Made by a program: the position numbers and the translations under genes. DNA of 64,000 nt from DATAAP01 sp041690495 (lineage in GTDB: Bacteria; Pseudomonadota; Alphaproteobacteria; CACIAM-22H2): positions 1 to 64,000 of the forward strand of contig JAWLHE010000006.1 in NCBI GenBank assembly GCA_041690495.1. The letters are read 5' to 3'. The notes under the pieces were generated by a model, which had not been told where the DNA came from, made no database searches, and was given only the letters and a program-made list of their open reading frames with translations. Positions 1 to 8,650 of this stretch are shown piece after piece. The stretch's first letter is position 1. Each line of letters begins with the position of its first letter.

Positions 1-162
1 GATGTCGGCCCCGGTGAAGAGTACCTCGCCATCGGTCGTCACGACGCTCGCGGGGATCGGCGGCGCCTCGCGGTGAATCTCCCGGCCGATCAGGCCAAGT
101 ACTGCGAACGACGCAAAGAAAATCGCGGCAAGGGCGAACCAGAGACGCCTTGTATAGGTCAT
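1..162 (-). CDS. norB: Quinol-type nitric oxide reductase large subunit, N-terminal part (cut by window edge)
   Basis: Only the first 54 codons are in the window. They encode one hydrophobic segment (about residues 7-25) followed by a GREIHREAPPIPASVVT-type stretch and LFTGADI. This matches my memory of the N-terminus of single-subunit, quinol-oxidising NO reductases (qNor/NorZ), which reduce NO to N2O in the inner membrane. The ATG overlaps the stop of the upstream DUF1858 gene as ATGA, so it is the last visible gene of the nirK operon. The haem/Fe-B core lies outside the window, so a related haem-copper oxidase cannot be fully excluded. Confidence 0.72.
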   Translation of the reverse strand, partial: MTYTRRLWFALAAIFFASFAVLGLIGREIHREAPPIPASVVTTDGEVLFTGADI

Positions 163-419
163 TGTCTTGACTCCGGGTTACGGATGGCAGCGTGTGAATT
201 GGGCGTCTCTGTCCCCCTGGTCGCCGTGGCGTGAAGCTCCTTCTCCAGCTCGCCCGGCGGGATGCCGTAGGCGGCCTCGGCTTCGGCGATGGTCATGAAC
301 GGCGCGAGATCACAGCCGACGCAGGCCATGCGGCGTCCGATGAATACGTTGCGCGTCGAAGGCCAGGTATCGAGCACCTTCTGAACGGTCAGATCGCGGT
401 GAATTCGATTCGCAGTCAT
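159..419 (-). CDS. DUF1858 domain protein
   Basis: This 86-residue protein starts at the ATG at 419; the longer open frame upstream is antisense to its neighbour. It shows the DUF1858 pattern: an LTVQKVLDTWP helix, then RRMACVGCDLAPFMTIAEAEAAYGI, given here in two parts as RRMACVGCDLAPF and MTIAEAEAAYGI. The CxGC pair is the conserved feature. Such proteins often sit with NO/nitrite metabolism and Fe-S or hybrid-cluster genes; their biochemical role is unsettled. The start overlaps the stop of the upstream membrane-protein gene (ATGA), and its own stop overlaps the NO reductase start, so translation is probably coupled. Confidence 0.75.
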   Translation of the reverse strand: MTANRIHRDLTVQKVLDTWPSTRNVFIGRRMACVGCDLAPFMTIAEAEAAYGIPPGELEKELHATATRGTETPNSHAAIRNPESRQ

Positions 420-1594
420 GGCGCGAGAGTCGCACCGTCCTCGGCATCGGTCTTTGTGCCGGCGCAAACTTGGCGGGTCCGGTGCCGCGCCCCGCACACC
501 AGGACGATGATCGAAGCGATGAACAGCGCGATTGCGACAGCTGTCAGAAGGCCGCTCCAGCGCCGGATTTCGAGGTCGCCGAGAAGATCGCCGCCGACGC
601 GCGCCGCTACCGAGATGTTCAAAACGGCCAGCGGCGCGTAGAGCAGACGGCTGAACGGAACCTGCACGCCCGTGACCGCCGGAAGGATGATCGGCGCATG
701 CCCGAACACCATCGCGAACGCAAATCCCAGGAAGACCGCATGCAGGGCCGCATCATAGGCGAGGCGATCTACATCGAGCGGCAGGCTCAGCATCGTGAAA
801 CCGGCGACGGCGAGCCATCCGTATCCGCTGAGCAGGCATGCAGCGGCATAGCGCGGCAGCCCGGGCAGCAGGATCGTACGCCGCGCGACGTCGTGGCGGA
901 GCAGCCACGCGACGAAGCCCGCGAGCGCCGCCCCCGCGACAGGCCAGGCGATGCCGCTGTCGACGAGAGCGGCCAGCGCCGCCGCCAGCAGGACCGCGAC
1001 CAGCGTCGCGAACACGCGCTCGCTGGCGCGGCTGGGCCGAAGCACCCGGCTGAGCTCAAGCCGCTCCGCCGCGATCGTCAGGACGAGAAACGTGATCCAC
1101 CACAGCACCACCGCCTGCATCGGGGTGCCGGCGCTCCAGGCGAGGGTCCCCAGCGGCCAGGCGGCGGCCCCAACGGTGAGTAGGATCGTGAAAAGTGCGG
1201 GATGCCGGACGGCGATGACACAGGAGGCCGCGAGCAGAACGGTTCCCGCGGCGAGCCAGCCTGCCTGCGCCGACGCGAGGGGCATTGCCGCGACCGATGC
1301 AATGGTCGCGAGAACCGCGGCGAGCGGGCCAAGATAGGCCCAGCCGCGACCGAGGGCGACGGCGCGCTCGATGGCAATGACGGTGCCGAAAAACCCGCAC
1401 ACCATGAACGGCCCGTGCAGCTCGGCGAAACCCGCAACATCGGCGGCCAGATCCCAGCCGAGACGCTGCAGGCCGGCGGCGATGCCGAGCACGAGGGCGC
1501 CCGCGCCTCCGGCCAGCAGCGGCAGACGGAACCACAGGCGCCGCGCCGTGCGGCGCCGGTCAGGGCGCGCGGGCGATGCGGACCCGCCAGACAT
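416..1594 (-). CDS. Polytopic membrane protein of the denitrification operon (NnrS/haem-copper-related)
   Basis: About 392 residues, almost entirely hydrophobic, with roughly ten to twelve membrane segments after a basic, non-hydrophobic N-terminal tail. Histidines recur inside or beside helices (LHGPFMVCGFFGT near residue 60, LHAVFLGFAFAMVFGH near residue 285). Its hydrophobicity and position resemble NnrS-type proteins that protect against NO-derived iron complexes, but I do not recognise the exact family. The start is placed at the ATG at 1594; an ATG at 1612 is also possible, and both overlap the upstream DUF2249 gene. It ends in an ATGA overlap with the DUF1858 gene. Confidence 0.6.
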   Translation of the reverse strand: MSGGSASPARPDRRRTARRLWFRLPLLAGGAGALVLGIAAGLQRLGWDLAADVAGFAELHGPFMVCGFFGTVIAIERAVALGRGWAYLGPLAAVLATIASVAAMPLASAQAGWLAAGTVLLAASCVIAVRHPALFTILLTVGAAAWPLGTLAWSAGTPMQAVVLWWITFLVLTIAAERLELSRVLRPSRASERVFATLVAVLLAAALAALVDSGIAWPVAGAALAGFVAWLLRHDVARRTILLPGLPRYAAACLLSGYGWLAVAGFTMLSLPLDVDRLAYDAALHAVFLGFAFAMVFGHAPIILPAVTGVQVPFSRLLYAPLAVLNISVAARVGGDLLGDLEIRRWSGLLTAVAIALFIASIIVLVCGARHRTRQVCAGTKTDAEDGATLAP

Positions 1595-1805
1595 CGGGGC
1601 CACTCTCGACATACTCCCAGACGACCGCGCCGGGATACCGGGCCTTGAACTGGTGATAGAGCGGCTTCGGATCGTGGTCGTTGACGATCATGAAGGCCTC
1701 GCCGGCCGCGAGATCGTTGAATGTTCCGAAGATCACGGGATGACGGTGAGGCGGCGGGATCTGACGCACGTCGATGATCCTCTCGGAAGAGCAACTGCAA
1801 CTCAT
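1560..1805 (-). CDS. DUF2249 domain protein
   Basis: 81 residues beginning MSCSCSSERIIDVRQIPPP and containing the hallmark NDHDPKPLYHQF segment and a C-terminal WxVRI strand. DUF2249 proteins are small TusA-like folds repeatedly found in denitrification operons near nirK, nor and DUF59 genes; the function is not established. The leading CSC pair is visible. The 3' end overlaps the following membrane-protein gene by 35 nt or more. Confidence 0.8.
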   Translation of the reverse strand: MSCSCSSERIIDVRQIPPPHRHPVIFGTFNDLAAGEAFMIVNDHDPKPLYHQFKARYPGAVVWEYVESGPDVWRVRIARAP

Positions 1806-1838
1806 GAGAAGACGTCCTCTTGTCGTTGGATGAAAGCG

Positions 1839-2156
1839 CTAGACGACGCGGCGGGAATGATCCGTCCAGCCGAGCTGCCGACGGCCCTCGGCGGTGATCA
1901 TCTCCGGCTGCCAGGCCGGCTCCCAGACCAGCTCGACGCCGATCTGCGAATCCGGGAACTCTTGCAACAGCGCGCGCTCGACCGCCTCGACCAGGTACTC
2001 GCCGAGCGGACAGGTTGGGGTCGTCATGGTCATGACGACCGCGATCGCGTCGCTGTCGATGGCGATATCGTAGACCAGCCCGAGATCGACGATGTTGACG
2101 CCGAGTTCCGGGTCGATGACGCCACGCAGGACAGAGCGGATTTCGTCGGCATGCAT
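1839..2156 (-). CDS. MIP18/PaaD-like (DUF59) metal-sulfur cluster assembly factor
   Basis: 105 residues with the DUF59 signatures: VIDPELGVNIVDLGLVYDI near the N-terminus and MTTPTCPLGEYL, whose cysteine is the conserved one. Family members (SufT, PaaD, CIA2-like) help mature Fe-S proteins. Downstream of nirK in an operon leading to NO reductase, it probably supports metallocentre assembly or repair under nitrosative conditions (inference). A GC hairpin separates it from nirK. Confidence 0.8.
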   Translation of the reverse strand: MHADEIRSVLRGVIDPELGVNIVDLGLVYDIAIDSDAIAVVMTMTTPTCPLGEYLVEAVERALLQEFPDSQIGVELVWEPAWQPEMITAEGRRQLGWTDHSRRVV

Positions 2157-2181
2157 TGGGCCACCTGGTCGAGAAGGAATT

Positions 2182-2209
2182 CCGCGGGCGGGGGTCGCCC
2201 CGCCCGCGG
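2182..2209 (-). other. GC-rich intercistronic hairpin after nirK
   Basis: Perfect 12-bp inverted repeat with a 4-nt loop lying between the nirK stop and the DUF59 start. There is no T-run after it in the direction of transcription, so it looks more like an mRNA-stabilising or processing hairpin, or a leaky terminator, than a full Rho-independent terminator. Confidence 0.55.
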
Positions 2210-2222
2210 CTTCAGCATTGCT

Positions 2223-3260
2223 TCAGTACATCGAGAGCCGCTTGTCGATGCTCTCCTTGAAGATTTTCGGGTTCTCCGGACCTTCGACAATCAGATGCCC
2301 CGCCCCGCCCTTCTCGACGCGGCTCAGCGCGTGGTCGACGAGGACATAGGTACCAGGCACCTCGAGCCTGACCTCGACCATCACGGCGCCGCCGGGCGCG
2401 ACAGTCACGGTCTGGACGTCGTTGACGACCTTGGTGGTTGCCGAGCCCATCGGATAGACCTTGTCGAAGATCTCACCGATGACGTGGAACGAGGAGGTCA
2501 GGTTCGGGCCACCGACGCCGAAGTAGAGCCGGATGGTCTCACCCACACTCGCCTTCAGCGGCTTGCCGTCCTTGGTCAGCGCGCCGACCGCGCCGTTGAA
2601 CAGGATGTATTCCGGCCGCTCGTGCAGGGCCTTCTCGGGACTGAGCGTGGCCTCCCCGGGCGTGCCGAAGGCCTCCTCGGTATAGATCTCGCCCTGCATG
2701 ACATAGAACTCGCGGTCGACGTTCGGCAGGCCGTCTTCGGGCTCCACCAGGATCATCCCGTACATGCCGCTGGCGATGTGCTGTGCGACGCTCGGCGTGG
2801 CGCAGTGGTAGACATAGAGGCCAGGTTTGAGCGCCTTGAAGGTAAAGCCCTTGGTTTCACCGGGCATTGCCATCGTGGCATGACCGCCACCGTGCAGCCC
2901 GGTCACCGCGTGGAAGTCCACGTTGTGCATGAGGCTGTTGTCCTCGTGGTTCTTCAGCGTCACCTCGACCGTGTCGCCCACCCGGACGCGGGCGAATGGA
3001 CCCGGCACCTTGCCGTTGAAGGTCCAGTACCGGTAGGTCGTTCCGTCGGCGAGCCGGCCTTCGAGTTCGACCGTCTCCAGATCGATCCGCACCCGCTGCG
3101 GTCCGCGCTTGGCCAGCGGTCCCGGCAGATCGGTGGCATCGCGCACGATGTCGGCAACCGGCATCGCGTCGGCCGCGTAGCTCATGTGCGGCGCCGCCAC
3201 CAAAGCGAGCGTCAGTGCGCTGACGCCGGCGGCGAGGTCGCGAATGCGGCTCTTAAGCAT
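2223..3260 (-). CDS. nirK: Copper-containing nitrite reductase
   Basis: 345 residues with a Sec-type signal peptide (hydrophobic about 9-23, AxA near 28-30). It catalyses periplasmic nitrite reduction to NO. All ligands can be read: type 1 copper H112, C153, H161, M166; type 2 copper H117, H152, H310; catalytic D115 and H259. The start is the ATG at 3260, preceded by a strong GGAAGGAG ribosome site; the longer open frame has no such site. It heads the denitrification operon and is divergent from the Crp/Fnr-type regulator across an NnrR-like box, so NO or low-oxygen control is likely. Confidence 0.97.
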   Translation of the reverse strand: MLKSRIRDLAAGVSALTLALVAAPHMSYAADAMPVADIVRDATDLPGPLAKRGPQRVRIDLETVELEGRLADGTTYRYWTFNGKVPGPFARVRVGDTVEVTLKNHEDNSLMHNVDFHAVTGLHGGGHATMAMPGETKGFTFKALKPGLYVYHCATPSVAQHIASGMYGMILVEPEDGLPNVDREFYVMQGEIYTEEAFGTPGEATLSPEKALHERPEYILFNGAVGALTKDGKPLKASVGETIRLYFGVGGPNLTSSFHVIGEIFDKVYPMGSATTKVVNDVQTVTVAPGGAVMVEVRLEVPGTYVLVDHALSRVEKGGAGHLIVEGPENPKIFKESIDKRLSMY

Positions 3261-3316
3261 GTCGAACTCCTTCCCAGGTTTCGAGTATGAGATACTCCCG
3301 GGTGTGCGAACATTCC

Positions 3317-3330
3317 TTGCGCTGCAGCAA
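3317..3330. promoter_or_regulatory. NnrR/Fnr-type half-palindromic box between nirK and its regulator
   Basis: TTGCGCTGCAGCAA fits the TTG-N8-CAA layout of Fnr/NnrR/Dnr sites, with the TTGCG left half typical of NnrR boxes. It lies in the 123-nt divergent region, 57 nt upstream of the nirK start, a reasonable activator position. Confidence 0.6.
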
Positions 3331-3383
3331 GCAACCGCGGAAATCCCGTTTTTGGACAACATGTCGCGGATGGGCGTGGAAAA

Positions 3384-4097
3384 ATGAGCAACGAAAACAG
3401 GTTCGACCGATCCCGCCTCACCGCCCTGCCCGCCTTCGCAGGGTTAACGCGCGACGAGCTCCAGGAATTGCTGCAACGGGCGCGTGTGCAGAAGCTGGAA
3501 AAGGGCACCGCCCTGTTCGAACAGGGCGACGAGGCAAACCGCTTCTTCATGCTCGCCGACGGCCGCCTCAAGGTGACGCAGGTGACGCCGGACGGCCACC
3601 AGGTCGTGGTGCGCTATATCGGTCCCGGCGATATGTTCGGCTGCGTCGCGGTGACCGGGCAGCAGTCCTACCCCGGGACAGCAAGCGCGGCGATCGACAG
3701 CACCGTGGTCGCGTGGAGTGCGGTCGAGGCTTCGGAACTCGTCGAGAAGCACCCGAAATTCGGCGCGCATATCCTGCGCATGATGAGCGGGCGCGTGCAG
3801 GAGGCGCATGCGCGCATGCGCGAGATGGCGACCGAACGCGTAGAGCGCCGCGTCGCCCGTGCCCTGCTGCGCCTGGCGCGCGAAGCCGGCAGGCGCACGG
3901 AGGCGGGGATCGAGATTGCCATGCCGCTGTCGCGGCAGGACGTCGCGGAAATGACCGGAACGACGCTCTACACCGTGAGCCGGCTACTGAGCGCCTGGGA
4001 GCAGGACGGCCTGGTCGAGGCCGGACGCCAGCGCGTCGTCATCATAAAGCCGCATGCATTGGTCAAGATTGCCGAGGATCTGCCCGATCCGAAGTAG
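3384..4097 (+). CDS. Crp/Fnr-family transcriptional regulator, probably NnrR-type
   Basis: 237 residues: a cyclic-nucleotide-binding-fold domain (about 15-130), a dimerisation helix (about 130-155) and a winged helix-turn-helix (LSRQDVAEMTGTTLYTVSRL, about 176-195). It lacks the N-terminal cysteine cluster of Fnr and has a single cysteine (FGC), so it is not an oxygen-sensing 4Fe-4S Fnr. Its position divergent from nirK fits an NnrR/Nnr/Dnr-like NO-responsive activator. The effector is inferred from context. Confidence 0.82.
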   Translation: MSNENRFDRSRLTALPAFAGLTRDELQELLQRARVQKLEKGTALFEQGDEANRFFMLADGRLKVTQVTPDGHQVVVRYIGPGDMFGCVAVTGQQSYPGTASAAIDSTVVAWSAVEASELVEKHPKFGAHILRMMSGRVQEAHARMREMATERVERRVARALLRLAREAGRRTEAGIEIAMPLSRQDVAEMTGTTLYTVSRLLSAWEQDGLVEAGRQRVVIIKPHALVKIAEDLPDPK

Positions 4098-4182
4098 TTT
4101 GCGGGCGCGCAAAGACGCTTTCCCGCCGCGCTGGCATGCTTGACGCTACGGCACTGTTTCAAAACGGGATCGTTGATCAGTC

Positions 4183-5334
4183 ATGAACACACGTATCGCC
4201 ATCGGCATCCAGGAACCGCGCCGCGCCTTTCGCGGCCCGGCCGTGCTTGCGTCCGGCCACCGCCCCTTCTTCCTTGCCGCCGCGATCTGGGCGGCGGCCG
4301 GGCTGGCGATGTGGGTCGCCGCGCTGGCCGGCCTGCTGCCGATGACGGCAGCCTGGCACGGACACGAGATGGTCTTCGGCTTCGCCATCGCCGCGATTTC
4401 CGGCTTCCTCATGGCCGCGGTGCCGAAATGGACGGGCGGCGAGGTCATCCTGGGCAACCGCCTGCTGGTCCTGTTCGCGCTGTGGCTTGCCGGGCGCGTC
4501 GCCATGATCGCCGACACGGCGGTCTGGATCGACCTGCTGTACCTGCCTGTGTTCGCATCGTTCATCCTCGCCGACATCGTCCGGGTGCGGAACACGCGCA
4601 ACTATCAGGTGCCGGCGATGCTGTTCGGGCTCGCCGCGCTCAATGCGCTCTATCATTTCTACGACCCGACGGTGGCGCTGCACGCGGCCATCTACCTGAT
4701 CGCGGCATTGATCGCGCTGATCGGCGGACGCATCGTCCCCGCCTTCACGCAGAACGCGCTGCGCATGGCCCTCAAGCGCAACATCGAATGCGCGACGCCG
4801 CGCTGGATCGAGTACGTCGCCGTACCGTCGGTCATCCTCGTCGTGCTGGCCGAGCTGTTCCTGCCGCATTCCACGGTCGGCGGCATCGCCGCGCTCGTGG
4901 CCGGAACGGTCCTGCTGGTCCGCATGGCGCGCTGGCACAGCTTCAAGACGCTCTGCATGCCAGTCGTCTGGATCCTGCATGTCGGCTATCTCTGGGTGCC
5001 GGTCGGGTTCCTGCTCAAGGCGGCAGCGGATCTCGGCGACTGGTTTCCGCACAGTGCTGCGCTGCACGCGCTCTCAGCCGGAGCGGCCGGCGTCATGATC
5101 ATGGCGGTCGCATCGCGCGCCGCCCTTGGCCATGCCGGCCTGCCTCTGGTCGTGTCTCGCTGGACCGTGCTGGCCTATGCGCTCGTCATCGCAGGCGCGC
5201 TGATGCGCGTATTCGCGCCCCATGCGCATGCGCTGATTCCAGCCGGCATCTTATGGAGCCTTGGCTATGCGGTGTTCGCGATCGTCTACTGGCCGATCCT
5301 GACCCGGCCGCGCGTCGACGGCCTGCCCGGCTGA
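4183..5334 (+). CDS. nnrS: NnrS family membrane protein
   Basis: 383 residues with about twelve membrane segments. NnrS landmarks are present: SGHRPFFLAAAIWA near residue 25, WHGHEMVFGFAIAAISGF near 58, and a late HALSAGAAGVMIMAVASRA segment. NnrS is a haem- and copper-associated inner-membrane protein that limits damage from NO-derived iron complexes. It follows the regulator by 85 nt on the same strand and converges with a second nnrS-like gene 4 nt away. Confidence 0.88.
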   Translation: MNTRIAIGIQEPRRAFRGPAVLASGHRPFFLAAAIWAAAGLAMWVAALAGLLPMTAAWHGHEMVFGFAIAAISGFLMAAVPKWTGGEVILGNRLLVLFALWLAGRVAMIADTAVWIDLLYLPVFASFILADIVRVRNTRNYQVPAMLFGLAALNALYHFYDPTVALHAAIYLIAALIALIGGRIVPAFTQNALRMALKRNIECATPRWIEYVAVPSVILVVLAELFLPHSTVGGIAALVAGTVLLVRMARWHSFKTLCMPVVWILHVGYLWVPVGFLLKAAADLGDWFPHSAALHALSAGAAGVMIMAVASRAALGHAGLPLVVSRWTVLAYALVIAGALMRVFAPHAHALIPAGILWSLGYAVFAIVYWPILTRPRVDGLPG

Positions 5335-5338
5335 CGAC

Positions 5339-6439
5339 TCACGTCAGCAGACGTCGCGCATACCCCGCCAGCCAGACCGCGAAGGCAAGCGACCATAGCG
5401 TCGCCGCGACCGCATGTGCGACGATCGGGTCCGCCACCAGCAATGGCCCGGCAATGCGCGCAACCGCCGCGAGCTGCAGCAGGACGAACGCCGTCAGCGT
5501 GACACCGTCTGCAACCAGAGCTCCGCGAGTCTGGTTCAACGTGATCCGGGTCATCATGCCGAGCGTGAGCGAGCCGAGCGCACCGACGGTGAGTGCATGG
5601 ATCGCTATCGTCGCATCGACCGGCGTCCCGAGATGGGCCAATCCGCGCAGCGCCAGCCCGAGAATCAGCCATGCGTAGCCCGCATGCAGGATCCATAGCA
5701 GCGGCAGCCGCCGCATCTCCCACGGCCGCCATGCCGTCTGCCGGACGGCGAGCGCGGCTGCCGCCGCGAGCAGAAGCAGTCCGGCGAGCGCTTCGACACC
5801 CGCGACATGCATAACCGCGGCGCCGACGATGGCCAGGATGGAGCTAAGTTCCAGTCCCGGGCGGCGCGGCGGCCGGATATGCGTGAGGGTGGCGCCGGTG
5901 TACCCGGGAATGAGACGGCCGCCCATCGCCGCCAGCAGCAGGGCGATGACGTCGAGCGCGAGGTCGCGCACGGATTCGAAGGAAATCCAGTCGAAGACGC
6001 CGATGGCGACGGCGTGGAAAGCGAGATCGGCGCCCCACAATGCGAGCAGGACCGGCAGGAATACCGCATTCGGCCATTTCCATACCGACCAGAGTGGCGG
6101 TTCGCGCAACGCGATCAGCACCGGAATGAGGACAATGGCCGCTGCGGCGCCGACGAGATACGCCGCATCGCCTGGCGTGGCGAGGGCGATCCGTGCGATG
6201 CCCCATAAAAGGAACGGCAGCGCCGCATGCCAGCGCGCCGAGCGGATCGTCAGAAAGCCTGCGAATACGGCCAACGTATAGCCGAACATCATTTCGTGGG
6301 CGTGCCAGGCGTAGCCGAGCGGCAGCGAATCGGTGCGACCCGCGGCGTAGATCGCCACCCATGCCGGAATGCCGACCGCCGCGAACAATGCGGCGCCGAG
6401 GAAGAAAGGCCGGAACCCGGCCGAGAAGACCCGCGTCAT
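5339..6439 (-). CDS. Second NnrS family membrane protein
   Basis: 366 residues starting at the ATG at 6439, five bases after the upstream ketopantoate-reductase-like gene. The open frame upstream of that ATG overlaps the neighbour and is not coding. NnrS features are FSAGFRPFFLGAALFA at the N-terminus, YAWHAHEMMFGYTLAVFAGF near residue 42 and IHALTVGALGSLTLGMMTR near 285. It is clearly divergent from the first NnrS copy. Confidence 0.86.
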   Translation of the reverse strand: MTRVFSAGFRPFFLGAALFAAVGIPAWVAIYAAGRTDSLPLGYAWHAHEMMFGYTLAVFAGFLTIRSARWHAALPFLLWGIARIALATPGDAAYLVGAAAAIVLIPVLIALREPPLWSVWKWPNAVFLPVLLALWGADLAFHAVAIGVFDWISFESVRDLALDVIALLLAAMGGRLIPGYTGATLTHIRPPRRPGLELSSILAIVGAAVMHVAGVEALAGLLLLAAAAALAVRQTAWRPWEMRRLPLLWILHAGYAWLILGLALRGLAHLGTPVDATIAIHALTVGALGSLTLGMMTRITLNQTRGALVADGVTLTAFVLLQLAAVARIAGPLLVADPIVAHAVAATLWSLAFAVWLAGYARRLLT

Positions 6440-6444
6440 GCCGT

Positions 6445-7371
6445 TCAGGCGACGAAGCGACTCTCGCGCGCCTTGACCAGTGCCACGACGGTTTCGTTCA
6501 CCGGCGTCGCTACGCCGACCTTTGCGCCGAGCCGCGGAATGGAGCCGTTGATCACGTCGATCTCGGAGCGGCGCGAGGCCATGTGGTCGAGCAGCATCGA
6601 GGGCCGCGCATGGGGAATTTTGCCACCCAGCTTGCGGACGTGCTCGATCGGCTCGCCGACCTCGAGCCTGACACCGAGGGCCTTGGCGACGGCGACCGCC
6701 TCCTCGGCGCAGCCGCGCGCGACCGGCCAGGCATCGGGATCCGCTAGCACCTCGCCGATCGTCAGGCCGGTCAGGCAGCACGTGCCGGAGAATGCCACGT
6801 TCATGATCAGCTTCTCCCAGATCATGCGGTTGATGTCATCAAAGAGCGCGACCTTGAATCCCGCCTCTTCCCAGATCTTCGCCGAAGCCTGCAGCAGCTG
6901 GCGCGGCAGCCCGGCGTAGGAGCCGAATCGGATCATCTCCATGCCGTTGTGATGCACGTGGCCGGGCCCGCGCATCGATGCACCGAATCCGCCTACCACG
7001 CCGACGGCGAGCCGATCCCTGCCGACGATGGCCGCAACCTTGTCGGCGGAGCCGAGTCCGTTCTGGATCGTCTGCACCGGCGTCTCGGTCCCGAGCAGCG
7101 GGAGGGCCGAGAGCGCCGCTGCCTCGACGTCGAAGGCCTTCGTGGCGATGATCACGAGATCGCATGGGCCGATCCCGTTGGTAGTCGTGCGGCCATGCAC
7201 GCGCACGGTCCGGTCTCCGCTGACGCCTTCTAGGCGCAGTCCGTTCTTCTCCATCGCCGCCGCATGGTCGGGCCACAGCGTGATGCCATAGACATCGTGA
7301 CCTGCGTCGGCCATCAGCGCCGCGTAGACTGATCCCATCGCCCCGCAGCCGACGATCGCAACTTTCGCCAT
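6445..7371 (-). CDS. 2-dehydropantoate 2-reductase family protein
   Basis: 308 residues with an N-terminal GCGAMGS dinucleotide motif in a Rossmann fold and a C-terminal helical domain. The catalytic lysine is in MIWEKLIMN and the substrate segment is GSIPRLGAKVGVATPVN. The family reduces 2-oxo acids such as ketopantoate with NADPH. Many paralogues serve other catabolic pathways, and here the gene neighbours nnrS and the gallate operon rather than panB/panC, so a role in pantothenate synthesis is not assured. Confidence 0.82.
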   Translation of the reverse strand: MAKVAIVGCGAMGSVYAALMADAGHDVYGITLWPDHAAAMEKNGLRLEGVSGDRTVRVHGRTTTNGIGPCDLVIIATKAFDVEAAALSALPLLGTETPVQTIQNGLGSADKVAAIVGRDRLAVGVVGGFGASMRGPGHVHHNGMEMIRFGSYAGLPRQLLQASAKIWEEAGFKVALFDDINRMIWEKLIMNVAFSGTCCLTGLTIGEVLADPDAWPVARGCAEEAVAVAKALGVRLEVGEPIEHVRKLGGKIPHARPSMLLDHMASRRSEIDVINGSIPRLGAKVGVATPVNETVVALVKARESRFVA

Positions 7372-7509
7372 ATCAGCCCCTCTCGTCTGTTGATCGCAAG
7401 TTCGCAGCGATGCGATGACCAGGCAAGCGTCTTGGCGCCACGCCGATGTCTGTTGACAGGCGCGGCGCGCAACGAGCGGAATAGGGCCTGACTACATGGA
7501 AAGGGGCCC

Positions 7510-7953
7510 GTGAAGGAACTGATCGCCGCCCTTCTCGTCTGGATCGGCCAGAGTTCCGATTACAGGAGTGTCGCTGCCCCGCGCTACTGGATGGAGCTGA
7601 CGCCGAAAGAGATCGACAGCCGGGCGCGCGCCGACACGGCCCACGGCCGATCCGGCGCGCTGGCGATGTACGAATGCGACTCCCATACCCTCGTTCTGCG
7701 GGCGGACTTCGATTTCGGCCGGGTGTGGGAGCGCTCGATCCTGCTGCACGAGCTGGTGCACCATGCGCAATGCCTGCGCAAAGGCCGCTACGACGATCTC
7801 TGCGCGGCGGAGCGCGAGGCCTATGCGCTCCAGGCGAGGTTCCTGCGCGAGGCCGCAGCCGCACAGGGCGGTGCCGACCCGGAGCTGCGCGAGCTCATCG
7901 CGGTCATCGACCAGGAGCCCGACCGCGTATGCACCCTGCTTAGGGCGGGCTGA
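7510..7953 (+). CDS. Small HELVHH-motif (zincin-like) protein
   Basis: 147 residues from a GTG start. The centre carries LLHELVHHAQC, matching the HExxH zinc-peptidase signature, followed by AEREAYALQARFL, where a downstream glutamate could be the third ligand, as in gluzincins. There is no convincing signal peptide, although the N-terminus (LIAALLVWIG) is mildly hydrophobic. The gene converges with tetR, with a one-base gap. Peptidase activity is inferred from the motif only. Confidence 0.6.
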   Translation: MKELIAALLVWIGQSSDYRSVAAPRYWMELTPKEIDSRARADTAHGRSGALAMYECDSHTLVLRADFDFGRVWERSILLHELVHHAQCLRKGRYDDLCAAEREAYALQARFLREAAAAQGGADPELRELIAVIDQEPDRVCTLLRAG

Positions 7954-7954
7954 C

Positions 7955-8650
7955 TCAGGCGGCGCGAAAGCCGGCGGCGACGAAACGGACCAGCTCGCGA
8001 ACGGCAGTCTCCGTATCAGCCGGATCGCAGCGCCCGCCCGAGATGTGGCGTATGCGGCCCGGGTCGATGGTCGTGTAGTAGAGGGCCGACAGCAGGAAGT
8101 GGAAGCGCCAGTGGATCGCGTCGCGGCCGAGCCGCGGCAGACAGCGGTGCAGCGCCTCCACGAACCGGGCGCTGGTCGCGTCGAAGTTCTCGGCAATCAG
8201 CCGGCGCGCCAGCTCACTGTTCTCGTGGCGCAAGACCGCGCGCAATCGCGTGAAGATAGCGCCGCCGCCAGCGGCATCGGTCGCCTGGCTCATCGCCGGC
8301 CGGACGAAGGCCTCGATGACCTGCTCGAGCAGCGGCGGCCGGCCCGGCCGCTCTGCGCAGGCCGCAAGCAGGCGCTGGCGCTCCTGCATCATCGGCCGGC
8401 AGCGGCGGTCGAAGATCGCCGCGATCAGCCCTTCCTTGGAGCCGAAATGGTAGCCGACGCTGGCAAGATTGACCCCGGCCTCGGCAGTCAGCGCACGCAC
8501 GGATACGCCATTGAAGCCGCGCTCGGCGAACAGTCGCTCCGCCACCGTCAGCAGGCGCTCGCGCGTGCCCTCCTCGTCGGATGGTGCGGCACTCCGCCCG
8601 CGCGGCGCCGCCGCCGGCGCCCGCTTCCTAGCGGCCTGTGTCGTCGTCAT
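7955..8650 (-). CDS. TetR-family regulator of the gal operon
   Basis: About 231 residues. The N-terminal TetR helix-turn-helix is evident (LFAERGFNGVSVRALTAEAG then NLASVGYHFGSKEGL); the C-terminal ligand domain is longer than average and alanine-rich. Three closely spaced ATGs (8665, 8656, 8650) could be the start; all overlap the end of galC. As last gene of a VOC-galD-galB-galC-tetR operon it probably autoregulates through the palindrome at 11814-11829 (inference). Confidence 0.8.
   Translation of the reverse strand: MTTTQAARKRAPAAAPRGRSAAPSDEEGTRERLLTVAERLFAERGFNGVSVRALTAEAGVNLASVGYHFGSKEGLIAAIFDRRCRPMMQERQRLLAACAERPGRPPLLEQVIEAFVRPAMSQATDAAGGGAIFTRLRAVLRHENSELARRLIAENFDATSARFVEALHRCLPRLGRDAIHWRFHFLLSALYYTTIDPGRIRHISGGRCDPADTETAVRELVRFVAAGFRAA

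Noticed and set aside
1371..3290. 639-codon plus-strand open frame opposite nirK and neighbours
   Set aside because: It is exactly antisense to nirK, DUF59 and DUF2249 genes, and its translation is Arg/Asp/His-rich without any domain. High GC makes long antisense frames common.
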